Origin: Leptospira bourretii | GTDB taxonomy: Bacteria > Spirochaetota > Leptospiria > Leptospirales > Leptospiraceae | Assembly (NCBI RefSeq): GCF_004770145.1 | Contig: NZ_RQFW01000003.1 | Location: forward strand, 1 to 64,000 | DNA length: 64,000 nt | Direction of reading: 5' to 3' | Translations under genes and position numbers: made by a program | The notes under the pieces: generated by a model | Told to the model about the DNA's origin: nothing | Seen by the model: the letters and a program-made list of their open reading frames with translations, nothing else | Database searches by the model: none | Shown here: positions 52,078-60,389 of the stretch, one piece after another | Layout of the letters: each line of letters opens with the position of its first letter | How positions within the stretch are numbered: position 1 is the first letter of the stretch

Positions 52078-53112
52078 CTCATCGGTAGTATGATTTAGAT
52101 ATTCTCGAGTGAGTTGAAACCAGGATTCTGATTGTGGAATACCAGGTTTTCTTTTTCCAAACATTTGTAGAATCAAGTTGCCTTCGTTGTCAAAAACTTC
52201 CACTGAAGTGACAAGTCCATCTTTGGTAGGTTTGTCAACAATCCAAACTGATTCTATGAGATCCGTTCTTAAGTGTAGGTTAAATTCAGGATCAAGAACA
52301 TTGAACCAAGGCCCCATGGGCTCTAGTTTTTGAATTTTGCCAGTATGGATTTGAATCATTCCTGGATTTCCAACAAAAATCATAATGTCCATTTCCTGTT
52401 TGCTTGTTTTTTCCATTAGGTTTAGGAAATCATTTGTTAGGATTTGAAAAGCGAATTTCCCATTTGCTGCTTTTAGCGAAAATTCTCTTGAGTAGTTGAA
52501 TCTGCGGATCAAAGAAAAAAAATCATGTGTGTCTTCAAGTTGGCTCCAAGCTTTCAGAAACTCGGGAATGTCTTTTGGATCGTTTGTTTCTAGTTTGATG
52601 ATTGTTTCGGTAGATGGTTTGGTAAAGGTTTGTGTTTCATCTACGAACTGGCTCATTATGAGTTTCCATCCATCGAGTTCTGATTTTTCTGTTTGATAGA
52701 TTTTATGAACAGCTTCCCCTTTCGAGTCAAAAAACTGGAAACTACGCATTAGATTGTTTTCTCTTGGTTCTTCTACATAAAACCCATACTTCCAATCTTT
52801 TAAGAAAATTCTTAAATCGATATCTTCTCCTACTGCGAGAGCTGTTTGTCCATTGACGGAAACATTTTTGTAGATTCCTTTTCTTTCATGTACGCAAGAT
52901 TCGTTTCTAGTCAGAGCCATCACATAGCCTAGATTCGGTGTATTCAGCAAAAAATTTGCCCAATCCGGTCTCATTAGTTTGACTGATGGACCAAGCTTTG
53001 TAGCAAGAAGTTCCGCTTCGCTTACTTTTAAATGTTTGGCGGCATCTCGAATTCTAAGTTTGGGCATTTCTTTGGTAAGATTTTCCCATTGTTGCTTTAA
53101 ATTTTCATTCAT
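52057..53112 (-). CDS. hmuS: Hemin-degrading/binding protein HmuS (HemS/ChuS family)
   Basis: 351 aa, typical for the two-domain HemS/ChuS family. N-terminal repeat: LRIRDAAKHLKVSEAELLAT, VMALTRNESCVHERKGIYKN. C-terminal repeat: FQILTNDFLNLMEKTSKQEM, GMIQIHTGKIQKLEPMGPWF, NVLDPEFNLHLRTDLIESVW. Proteins of this family hold or break down heme in the cytoplasm after import. It overlaps hmuV by 4 bp and is the last gene of the hmuTUVS operon. Confidence 0.92.
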   Translation of the reverse strand: MNENLKQQWENLTKEMPKLRIRDAAKHLKVSEAELLATKLGPSVKLMRPDWANFLLNTPNLGYVMALTRNESCVHERKGIYKNVSVNGQTALAVGEDIDLRIFLKDWKYGFYVEEPRENNLMRSFQFFDSKGEAVHKIYQTEKSELDGWKLIMSQFVDETQTFTKPSTETIIKLETNDPKDIPEFLKAWSQLEDTHDFFSLIRRFNYSREFSLKAANGKFAFQILTNDFLNLMEKTSKQEMDIMIFVGNPGMIQIHTGKIQKLEPMGPWFNVLDPEFNLHLRTDLIESVWIVDKPTKDGLVTSVEVFDNEGNLILQMFGKRKPGIPQSESWFQLTREYLNHTTDELDPSLV

Positions 53113-53888
53113 ATTGTTTCTCCTATGATTTCTGGAATGATAAAATTTCCTTCTGGTGATGTTAAGATCCGTGCTTTCATGCCAAATGCTGATTCTAAAT
53201 TTTCTAAAGTAAGAACCTCTTTTGGTTTCCCTGACTTTATGATTCTTCCTTTGTGAAGTAAGGTGATGGTATCTGCATAAAGAGCTGCTAAATTCAAATC
53301 ATGTAGAATCATGAAGATCGCATAACCTTGATTTGCCATGTGGCGACAGACATTTAAAGTTTTATATTGGTTTGGAATGTCTAAAGCGGAAACAGGTTCA
53401 TCAAGAAAGATATACCGAGGCGGTGTTTCCCAGACTTGTGCTAAGATTCTACCAAAGTTGATTTTTTGTCGTTCTCCACCAGACAGAGTAGAGTAGTTTT
53501 GTTCTTTTTTGTCTAAAGAATTTGTGATCTTTAAACAAGTTTGAACAATTTCTTTGTCTCTTTTTGTGTTTTTTTCATGAGGGTGTCGTCCAAGTTCGAT
53601 GACTTCTTCAGAGGTAATTGGGAAAGTAATTGTCGTTTCTTGGGTAAGGACTGCTCTTTTTTTTGCCAGTTCATTTTTGGGATAATTTTTTAAATCGATT
53701 CCATCCAGATAAACATTTCCTTTTTTGAGGGCCAGGTCACCACATAACGCATGGAAGAGGGTGGATTTGCCAGCTCCATTTCTTCCAATTAGAACGTGTA
53801 GTTCTCCCGGTTTGATTTCTAATTCAATTTTAGAGAGAATTTGTTTGGAACCAATCTGATAGTCTAAGTCAATTGCTTCAATTGTCAT
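53109..53888 (-). CDS. hmuV: Hemin ABC transporter ATP-binding protein HmuV
   Basis: 259 aa. Walker A GRNGAGKST (about 36-44), Q-loop VLTQETTITFPITSEEVIEL, signature LSGGERQKINFGRILAQ, Walker B YIFLDEPVSALD and H-loop MILHDLNLAALYAD are complete. The VLTQ and H-loop wording match the HmuV/BtuD/FhuC import family. It overlaps hmuU and hmuS by 4 bp each. Confidence 0.93.
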   Translation of the reverse strand: MTIEAIDLDYQIGSKQILSKIELEIKPGELHVLIGRNGAGKSTLFHALCGDLALKKGNVYLDGIDLKNYPKNELAKKRAVLTQETTITFPITSEEVIELGRHPHEKNTKRDKEIVQTCLKITNSLDKKEQNYSTLSGGERQKINFGRILAQVWETPPRYIFLDEPVSALDIPNQYKTLNVCRHMANQGYAIFMILHDLNLAALYADTITLLHKGRIIKSGKPKEVLTLENLESAFGMKARILTSPEGNFIIPEIIGETI

Positions 53889-54886
53889 ACATGGGGCATC
53901 CTTTTGCGAATCAAACTAAGAAAAAATGGAGATCCGAGGAGGGCGGTCGCAATCCCGACAGGAATTTCGGAAGGGGCGATGATGACTCTACAGATCCCAT
54001 CTGCAAAACATAACAATCCTCCACCTAATAAATAAGAGGTGACAAGTAAGTATCGATAATCCTGGCCTATTGCGAGTCGGACTATATGGGGAACAGCGAG
54101 GCCAACAAACCCGATGTTTCCTACTAGTGAAATGCAGGCTCCTGTGCTCACCCCTACAAAAAGAATTGCGATGGTTTTTAGTAGTTCAGTAGATACTCCA
54201 AGGTGACTTGCTTCCCTTTCACCTAATATGAAGACGTTTAACTGGTTTGCTATGAATGGACTGACAAAGATTGGGAAAATTAAGAAAAAGGAAAATGATT
54301 TTAAGTTGGACCAAGAGCCTCCACCAAGACTTCCCATATTCCAAAGTGATAGGTTCCTTAGTTGAGATTCATTTGCGATGTAACTTAAAATTCCGATGGC
54401 AGAATAACAAATTGCATTTACTGCGATACCTGAAAGAAGTAATGAAAAAATATCGGTTCTTCCTTTTGACTTTGCAAAAAAGAAAATTAAAAAAGAAGAA
54501 AGAATCCCTCCGATAAAAGAAAATAAAACCACACTCCATATAGAATGTAAAAAAGGAATAGATGCTCCAAGGACAATTGCGATCGCTGCGAACAAAGAAC
54601 ATCCGGCTGTGATCCCAATGAGACCAGGGTCAATGATTGGGTTTCGAAAGAGCCCCTGCGCTAAAGAACCAGACCAAGCCAAGGACCCTCCGACCATCAG
54701 ACCAAGAAGAATCCGTGGAATTCTTAGTTCAAAAAAAACTCGTGCTTCTAAACTTTCTTTTTGAAATAGATTCTCCCAGCTGATACTCATTGCTCCTAGT
54801 AATGACGATGAAATCGCTGAAAGAATTGTAAAAATCGCACACCCAATGGTGAAGATAAGTTTTTTCTTCATTCCATTTGTTTCCAT
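53885..54886 (-). CDS. hmuU: Hemin ABC transporter permease HmuU (FecCD family)
   Basis: 333 aa with about ten hydrophobic helices. The FecCD hallmarks are present: ELRIPRILLGLMVGGSLAWS, GSLAQGLFRNPIIDPGLIGI, GACISLVGNIGFVGLAVPHI and the C-terminal EIPVGIATALLGSPFFLSLI. The ATG at 54886 overlaps hmuT by 19 bp; a second ATG five codons later is possible. It forms the inner-membrane channel for heme with HmuV. Confidence 0.92.
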   Translation of the reverse strand: METNGMKKKLIFTIGCAIFTILSAISSSLLGAMSISWENLFQKESLEARVFFELRIPRILLGLMVGGSLAWSGSLAQGLFRNPIIDPGLIGITAGCSLFAAIAIVLGASIPFLHSIWSVVLFSFIGGILSSFLIFFFAKSKGRTDIFSLLLSGIAVNAICYSAIGILSYIANESQLRNLSLWNMGSLGGGSWSNLKSFSFFLIFPIFVSPFIANQLNVFILGEREASHLGVSTELLKTIAILFVGVSTGACISLVGNIGFVGLAVPHIVRLAIGQDYRYLLVTSYLLGGGLLCFADGICRVIIAPSEIPVGIATALLGSPFFLSLIRKRMPHV

Positions 54887-55716
54887 TTCTCATTTAATGT
54901 TTTTAATGCCAAAGGTAACCTTGGTCCAAAACCTAATAAAAGGAGATCATCTACAACGATTAGATTCTTTTCTTTTCCTGCTCTTGTAAATTCCATTCCG
55001 TTAATTTCCCAAATTGCTTTTTCCCCACCAAAACCTTGTGCCGATTTTTCTGGCATAAGAATGATGTCTGGATTTGCTTTTGCAAGAGCTTCACTTGTGA
55101 GAGGTTTGTATTCAGAAAATTCATGGATAACATTTGTCGCACCAGAGAGCTGAATCATCGAATGCGCAGCAGTTCCTGTTCCTGAAATAAAAATAGAACT
55201 CGGATTTCTTGAATAAATAAAGAGAACCTTTGCTTTTGTTTTATTAATTTTTAATTTCTGAATTTGGCCTTTAATGTTTTTGGCTAAAACGTCTGCTTCT
55301 TTTTCTTTTCCGAAAAGTTTTCCGATTTCTAACACACGTTTGGCTGGAGTTTCCAAAGTAAATTCATCAGGGAAAAGGTGAAGAGGGAGACCTGCATCTT
55401 TTAGATTTTGAATTGTTGTGGGAGGGCCTGCTGATTCCAAACCAATGATTTGAGTTGGTTTTAAGTTTAAAATTCCTTCTGTAGTTAATGTCCGTTGGTA
55501 TCCGACACTGGGAAGGGAAGTGGCTTGTTTGGGAAAGTAGGAGGTAGTGTCGACGGCTACTAACTGACTTTCTAATTTCAGTGCGTAAATAATTTCAGTC
55601 ACTGTCCCGTTGACAGAGATGATGCGATGGTTTGTCTCTGCAAACAGAGGGAAGGTGAAAAGAGAAAGGGATAAAACAAGAATTCCCTTTGCGATGGTTG
55701 TTTGGAATTGATTCAT
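54868..55716 (-). CDS. hmuT: Periplasmic hemin-binding protein HmuT
   Basis: 282 aa from the ATG at 55716, which gives a normal cleavable signal peptide (to FPLFA-ET); an ATG nine codons upstream is possible. The mature protein is a class III solute-binding protein: RIISVNGTVTEIIYALKLES, SVGYQRTLTTEGILNLKPTQ (axial Tyr region), IIGLESAGPPTTIQNLKDAG, and PDIILMPEKSAQGFG. It delivers heme to HmuUV. It is the first gene of hmuTUVS and divergent from the lipoprotein and receptor genes. Confidence 0.92.
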   Translation of the reverse strand: MNQFQTTIAKGILVLSLSLFTFPLFAETNHRIISVNGTVTEIIYALKLESQLVAVDTTSYFPKQATSLPSVGYQRTLTTEGILNLKPTQIIGLESAGPPTTIQNLKDAGLPLHLFPDEFTLETPAKRVLEIGKLFGKEKEADVLAKNIKGQIQKLKINKTKAKVLFIYSRNPSSIFISGTGTAAHSMIQLSGATNVIHEFSEYKPLTSEALAKANPDIILMPEKSAQGFGGEKAIWEINGMEFTRAGKEKNLIVVDDLLLLGFGPRLPLALKTLNEKWKQME

Positions 55717-55758
55717 GGGCCCAGGATTGGAGGGAAGATCCATCTGTCAATCATAAAC

Positions 55759-55825
55759 GAGAATGAGACTCAATATAAGAATTGACAAGAATCGGGCAAA
55801 AAAGAATTTGAGAATCAGAATCAAT
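55759..55825. promoter_or_regulatory. Divergent heme-locus promoter region with a repeated 16-mer
   Basis: GAGAATGAGACTCAAT (55759-55774) and GAGAATCAGAATCAAT (55810-55825) match at 14 of 16 positions and lie 51 bp apart. The second has TTGA/TCAA dyad ends. A TTGACA at 55782-55787 lies between them; on the minus strand TTTGCC and TATATT with 17-bp spacing could serve hmuT. The repeats probably bind the iron or heme regulator (a Fur-family protein is the obvious candidate), but they do not match the E. coli Fur box well. Confidence 0.6.
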
Positions 55826-55844
55826 TAAAAACGGGAGAGCACCT

Positions 55845-56567
55845 ATGAACAAGCTCAAAAAATTCCTAACTTTAACCTTGGCTTCTTGCCTTGCTTTGAC
55901 CTTCATTTCCTGCGAACAGGAAGAGAATGCTGATAATAATACTACCTTTTTGGGACTCTTAACAGTTTCACAAGCAATGGCAGATGCGACAAAACGCTGC
56001 GAGACTGTAATCGATGGTACTTACACTTCTGGCACTTATGCTGCTTTGTGTACGCCGACGGCAGGGCAGGGACGTTTCTTTCGTATCGAAGGAATGAAGG
56101 CTTTAGGAGAGAATGGGTATTTTTATTTGTTTCTCGGTTATTCAGCAGCACCAACAAGTGCAACACCTGCAGCAACAGGCCAGTACTCATTTGTTGCAGG
56201 GAAGTCGGTATCAAGTCCAAATCCCTATGTTTGGTTTCGAAATTTAGAATATGGAAACTACCAAGGTGGACAGGCGGCGAGTGGTGCAAATCCAACTAAC
56301 TTCAGTTTTTCGACAGATCAAGAGCTATGTGTGAGTTTCTCTGGAACTACAACAGCACCCACAACTTACCTTTGGGTAACTGGTGTCAGTGGTGCAAACT
56401 GTAAACTAACAAATACACTTCAGAAAGAAAATGCGGTGATAAATTATTCTGCATGGCCTTCTTCTGGGAACGTGATTCCCGCTGGAACCCAAGCATACTT
56501 CCGTTTCTCAAATGTTACATTGTTAACTGGAGCTAAAATTGTTGTTTCTTCGGAAAGCATCCTATAA
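55845..56567 (+). CDS. Lipoprotein of the heme-uptake locus
   Basis: 240 aa. Signal peptide with lipobox T-F-I-S-C (Cys at about 23). The mature protein is Gly/Ser/Thr/Ala-rich with six Cys and predicted beta structure (GRFFRIEGMKALGENGYFYL; TDQELCVSFSGTTTAPTTYL). GGGAGAG precedes the ATG. It is first in the plus-strand operon lipoprotein - HmuY - TonB receptor and shares a regulatory region with hmuT. No family recognised; a surface heme-capture or accessory role is inferred from context. Confidence 0.78.
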   Translation: MNKLKKFLTLTLASCLALTFISCEQEENADNNTTFLGLLTVSQAMADATKRCETVIDGTYTSGTYAALCTPTAGQGRFFRIEGMKALGENGYFYLFLGYSAAPTSATPAATGQYSFVAGKSVSSPNPYVWFRNLEYGNYQGGQAASGANPTNFSFSTDQELCVSFSGTTTAPTTYLWVTGVSGANCKLTNTLQKENAVINYSAWPSSGNVIPAGTQAYFRFSNVTLLTGAKIVVSSESIL

Positions 56568-56579
56568 CGAAAAGAACCG

Positions 56580-56602
56580 GTTGCCGAACAAAATTCGGCA
56601 AC
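56580..56602. repeat. Intercistronic 9-bp-stem hairpin
   Basis: GTTGCCGAA (56580-56588) pairs perfectly with TTCGGCAAC (56594-56602) over a 5-base loop. It lies between the lipoprotein and hmuY genes and has no T-run. It could lower readthrough, stabilise the upstream mRNA, or attenuate the downstream genes. Confidence 0.7.
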
Positions 56603-56621
56603 TAACAAAAAGTGAGTTTTT

Positions 56622-57311
56622 ATGAATCAAATAATACAATTGGTGAAACGAATTACGGTTTTTGGGTACTTCGTCTTTTTTAATATTTTTTTAATAAATT
56701 GTTCGATGAAACCAAAGGCAGAAGATGATTCTGCTGCTCTTTTGTTTCTTCTTACAGGCGGGAATTCTAACAACTCGTCCTGTAGTATTCCGGCAAACGC
56801 TGTGAATACTACAGGATCTTACAGTACTATTGTGAATGCATCTTCAGCATGTGCCTGGGTATATGTTAGCTTAAAGTCAGAGGGAGTGCTTGTTGATTCT
56901 TCTGCACAATGGGACCTTGCTTTCAAAAGATATAATATAGAAACCAATAGTGGCACAAGTGGCTCAGGAAGTGGGGGAGCTTGTGATTCAGGATCAACAA
57001 ATTTTTCCGCTACATTTAATGGTTCTGAATGTACGGCAGTGGTAGATGTAAAGTTATCCTCTGCTGGAGGAGGCCCTGTGTCTGCTTCTTCGGAAAGTAT
57101 TAACCCGGTTATGGCTGCACCACTTGATTTAACTCCAATGCCTGCAGGTTATGGCACTTGGTATACCTATGCAGATACAATTTTGACAGCAAAATCAAAA
57201 GTATATATCGTTACAGGTAGTGAAGGTTCTAAATATGCAATACAAATGTTGGATTATTATAGTGTAGCTGGCACCTCTGGGTATCCAAAATTTCGTTGGA
57301 AGAAGTTATGA
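56622..57311 (+). CDS. hmuY: HmuY-family heme-binding lipoprotein
   Basis: 229 aa. Lipobox L-I-N-C after a hydrophobic N-terminus. HmuY hallmarks are WDLAFKRYNIETNSGTSGSG, GYGTWYTYADTILTAKSKVY and the ending YAIQMLDYYSVAGTSGYPKF. HmuY proteins are best known from Porphyromonas and other Bacteroidetes, where they take heme at the cell surface and pass it to the TonB receptor. It sits directly before the receptor gene. Heme ligands cannot be picked safely: there are few His, and Met/Tyr residues may serve. Confidence 0.85.
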   Translation: MNQIIQLVKRITVFGYFVFFNIFLINCSMKPKAEDDSAALLFLLTGGNSNNSSCSIPANAVNTTGSYSTIVNASSACAWVYVSLKSEGVLVDSSAQWDLAFKRYNIETNSGTSGSGSGGACDSGSTNFSATFNGSECTAVVDVKLSSAGGGPVSASSESINPVMAAPLDLTPMPAGYGTWYTYADTILTAKSKVYIVTGSEGSKYAIQMLDYYSVAGTSGYPKFRWKKL

Positions 57312-57341
57312 TCCTTTTTTGCGAATTGGTGTTTGGTGCTG

Positions 57342-59831
57342 ATGATGTCTCAATTTATCTGTAATCAAAAGTCCAACAAAAGAGATTTCGTGTGTTTTTG
57401 TTGGATAGCTCTTTTACTTATGATCGTGCAGTTTGATTTATTCTCACAAACGGTTACACCCAAGGAAGGTGCAGAGAATCCTGGGCCTGCAATCAACAAG
57501 GAGACCACCAAACAACAAAAACATGAAGAGTCTGGGGTCCAGCCAAATGAGGTGAACGGGGATCGATCAAATATAATCACTGTCACTGGGACGAGGCGTA
57601 GGAATTTGCTTAAAGATTCGACGATCACGACAGAAGTGATTACTCGAAAAGATATTGATGCGATGGGAGCAAGAGATTTATCTCAAACTTTGGGGAATGT
57701 TCCTGGAATTGAAGTGAGACCAGCACAAACGGGTGAAAGGGGACAAACTGTTCGATTGCAAGGGTTATCTGCGCAAAACGTATTGATACTGGTGGATGGA
57801 CAAAGAACAACCGGAAGGTTTAGTGGCTCAATTGATTTAACAAGATTTAAAGCAGAGGACATCGAACGAATTGAAATTGTAAAAGGTGCGTCTTCTGCCA
57901 TATATGGATCCGATGCGATTGCTGGTGTCATTAATATCATCACTAAGGAAGCACAAGATCCATTGTACGCAGAGTTTCGAACTTTAGGTGGATCTGGCAG
58001 TGAAAAATACTATGGCCCGTATACGGAATTTCGAAATTATGCGTCTGTTGGTGCAAAAACTGACAAACTATCAACCTTGATCACAGTGGGTTGGCATAAA
58101 GGGGAAGGATATGATTTAACACCTGATGCTACTCCGGGACCAAGGAACGGTCGTTATGCCTCACTAGCCCCAGGTTACAATCCGTATCCTGCAAATACGT
58201 CTATTGTTAATTCCTATTTATTTGCTACAAGATTACCTGGTTATACTCCTCCTCTTGAATCTACATCTGGCAGTGCCTTTAATGATATGAACCTATCGAA
58301 TAAAACTGTTTATCATGCAACGGATAACTTAACTTTGACAGGTCAGTTTTATTATCGACATTTAGACCAGTCGGCGGTGGATGCATCACCACCTCGAACT
58401 GTATATGATCGCAGAAATAGAACTCATGATTTTATGGGTGCATTTAATGTAGATTGGGTTGCAAACAAAAAGATAAATGTAAATCTTAATGCTAACTATT
58501 CTAGGTTTCAGGATTTATATACAACGGACCAAAGAAAAGCGGACGATTTAGATTCACAACAAAGGACAGACAATGCAGTCACTGAGTTCCGATCAAGAGT
58601 GGATTATAAAATTTCTGAAAATCATGTGACTTCAGTGGGAGCAGAGAACCTACAAGATCAAATTTCATCTGCTCGGATTGCACCAGATTGTCGAAGAACT
58701 TATCCTAATGTTTGTTATGAAGATTTTAATCCAGAGTTAACCAAAGGCCAAACAATCAATGGGAATGCCTATCGTTTCCGAAATGCATTTTATGTACAAG
58801 ACGAATGGCGAGTTTCGGACAAACCAAGAATTCAAATTGTTCCTGGAGTTCGTTATGATCATGATTCAATTTATGGTGGGGAATGGCTTCCTAAACTTGC
58901 AGTTCGCTACGATGTCACGGATCAGTTTCGATTTAGAGCAGCTAATGGACTTGGATATAGAGCACCAAGTTTCCAAGATTTATATTTTAATTTTTTAAAT
59001 CCTGGAGTAGGGTATCGAGTTGTTGGGAGTTCAAATTTAAAGCCAGAACTTTCGAGAAGTTATAATTTTGGTTGGGAGTGGGATATCACAAAAAGGATTT
59101 GGTATAGCTCCAATTTGTTTCATAACAACGTAGACAATTTAATTGGATTTAGAACCAATCCGGTAAGAGATTCTTCTGGTCTGATGGTTTACCAAACATC
59201 AAATTATCAAAAGGCAACAACACAAGGAATTGAGTCTTCTCTCAACATCAGAATTTCCGAAATAGTTACCACAAGTGTCGGTTACACCTATACGAATACA
59301 AAAGATGAACTAACAAATCTTCCACTTGAAGGCAGAGGCCCACATCGTTGGAACTTTAGTGTTCGATTGGATGAAAAATCAAGTGGATTGTCTTTGTCTG
59401 TATTTGCTGTAGTATTCGGAAAACAACCATACTATTGTGTAAAAAATCCTTTCTGGTGTAATCCTGATCTTCCATCCAACTTTGATGGATTGGAGGCGTT
59501 GTTAAATAACCAAGCACAAACTAACATAACAAATTCGCTCAGTGCACTTCCTGCTGCTGTATCGGATTATTGTTCGGAAAATAATTTGTCTTATTGCACA
59601 ACAAATCCAACTTATGGATACCGAATGGTGAACCCTCATACAAATTTAAACTTACGTTTGTCTCAAAGATTTTTTGGACACTTTCAATGGTTTGTAGGTG
59701 TTGATAATGCATTGGATGCTTGGGATTTACAGTACAATCCGCAAAGGCCTCGTTTTTATTATTTTGGATTGGATGGCAAATTTGCTTTTAGCGAAGTGAA
59801 AATGACTCCGGTAGAACCCCAAGTGAATTAA
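57342..59831 (+). CDS. TonB-dependent heme receptor
   Basis: About 829 aa from the ATG at 57342; TTG and GTG are available slightly upstream. A signal sequence (about 12-35) is followed by a TonB-box-like NIITVTGTRRRN and a plug domain (TEVITRKDIDAMGARDLSQT; RLQGLSAQNVLILVDGQRTT; ERIEIVKGASSAIYGSDAIA). A long beta-barrel ends in an aromatic-rich C-terminal strand region (FYYFGLDGKFAFSE). The next genes upstream are HmuY and a lipoprotein, so heme is the likely ligand. It should need TonB-ExbBD encoded elsewhere. Confidence 0.93.
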   Translation: MMSQFICNQKSNKRDFVCFCWIALLLMIVQFDLFSQTVTPKEGAENPGPAINKETTKQQKHEESGVQPNEVNGDRSNIITVTGTRRRNLLKDSTITTEVITRKDIDAMGARDLSQTLGNVPGIEVRPAQTGERGQTVRLQGLSAQNVLILVDGQRTTGRFSGSIDLTRFKAEDIERIEIVKGASSAIYGSDAIAGVINIITKEAQDPLYAEFRTLGGSGSEKYYGPYTEFRNYASVGAKTDKLSTLITVGWHKGEGYDLTPDATPGPRNGRYASLAPGYNPYPANTSIVNSYLFATRLPGYTPPLESTSGSAFNDMNLSNKTVYHATDNLTLTGQFYYRHLDQSAVDASPPRTVYDRRNRTHDFMGAFNVDWVANKKINVNLNANYSRFQDLYTTDQRKADDLDSQQRTDNAVTEFRSRVDYKISENHVTSVGAENLQDQISSARIAPDCRRTYPNVCYEDFNPELTKGQTINGNAYRFRNAFYVQDEWRVSDKPRIQIVPGVRYDHDSIYGGEWLPKLAVRYDVTDQFRFRAANGLGYRAPSFQDLYFNFLNPGVGYRVVGSSNLKPELSRSYNFGWEWDITKRIWYSSNLFHNNVDNLIGFRTNPVRDSSGLMVYQTSNYQKATTQGIESSLNIRISEIVTTSVGYTYTNTKDELTNLPLEGRGPHRWNFSVRLDEKSSGLSLSVFAVVFGKQPYYCVKNPFWCNPDLPSNFDGLEALLNNQAQTNITNSLSALPAAVSDYCSENNLSYCTTNPTYGYRMVNPHTNLNLRLSQRFFGHFQWFVGVDNALDAWDLQYNPQRPRFYYFGLDGKFAFSEVKMTPVEPQVN

Positions 59832-59873
59832 AAAATCCTTTCAATCTTTTCTTGGTTCCCGCAAGAATTCAGT

Positions 59874-60389
59874 ATGCAAACAATCTATCTTGCGGGACCC
59901 GAAGTTTTTTTACCAAATGCTTTGGAGGTTCTTGCAAATGCAAAAAAACTTTGTGAGAGATTTGGATTTGATGCTCTCACTCCTTTCGATGGTGAAGTGA
60001 CAGATCAAGTCAAACTTGCCAAAGCTAATCAGATTTTTAAAGAAAATATTTTACTGATTCAAAAATCGGATCTTGTAATCGCCAATTGTAATCCATTTCG
60101 AGGCGCCTGTGTTGATGATGGAACTGCTTTCGAAATTGGATACGCATATGGAAAAGGGAAACGGGTTTTTGGTTATCTAAAGGATAATCGAAGTTTACCG
60201 GAAATCGTAATGTCCAAAATTTCAACCAATCAACATGATTCTGGTTATGCGATCGACCAAGACGGATATTTGCTAAATGAAGACTTTGGTAACAGCATAA
60301 ACTTAATGTTAGAATTCTCTATCTTAGATTCAGGCGGAAGTTTGGTTCTTGGAAATTTGGAGACTGTGTTGAAATTAATCAAACTTTAG
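59874..60389 (+). CDS. Nucleoside 2-deoxyribosyltransferase
   Basis: 171 aa, the normal family size. The N-terminal YLAGPEVFLPNALEVLANAK and the active-site region IANCNPFRGACVDDGTAFEI (with the catalytic Glu in FEIGYAYGKGK) are diagnostic. The enzyme exchanges bases between deoxyribonucleosides in salvage. It follows the TonB receptor by 42 bp and converges on recD with a 4-bp overlap. A hairpin-capable TTCTTG/CAAGAA lies just upstream. Confidence 0.92.
   Translation: MQTIYLAGPEVFLPNALEVLANAKKLCERFGFDALTPFDGEVTDQVKLAKANQIFKENILLIQKSDLVIANCNPFRGACVDDGTAFEIGYAYGKGKRVFGYLKDNRSLPEIVMSKISTNQHDSGYAIDQDGYLLNEDFGNSINLMLEFSILDSGGSLVLGNLETVLKLIKL

Noticed and set aside
56050..56062. A third parS-like sequence, GTACGCCGACGGC
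   Set aside because: Only the first half matches; it is not palindromic and lies inside a lipoprotein coding region.
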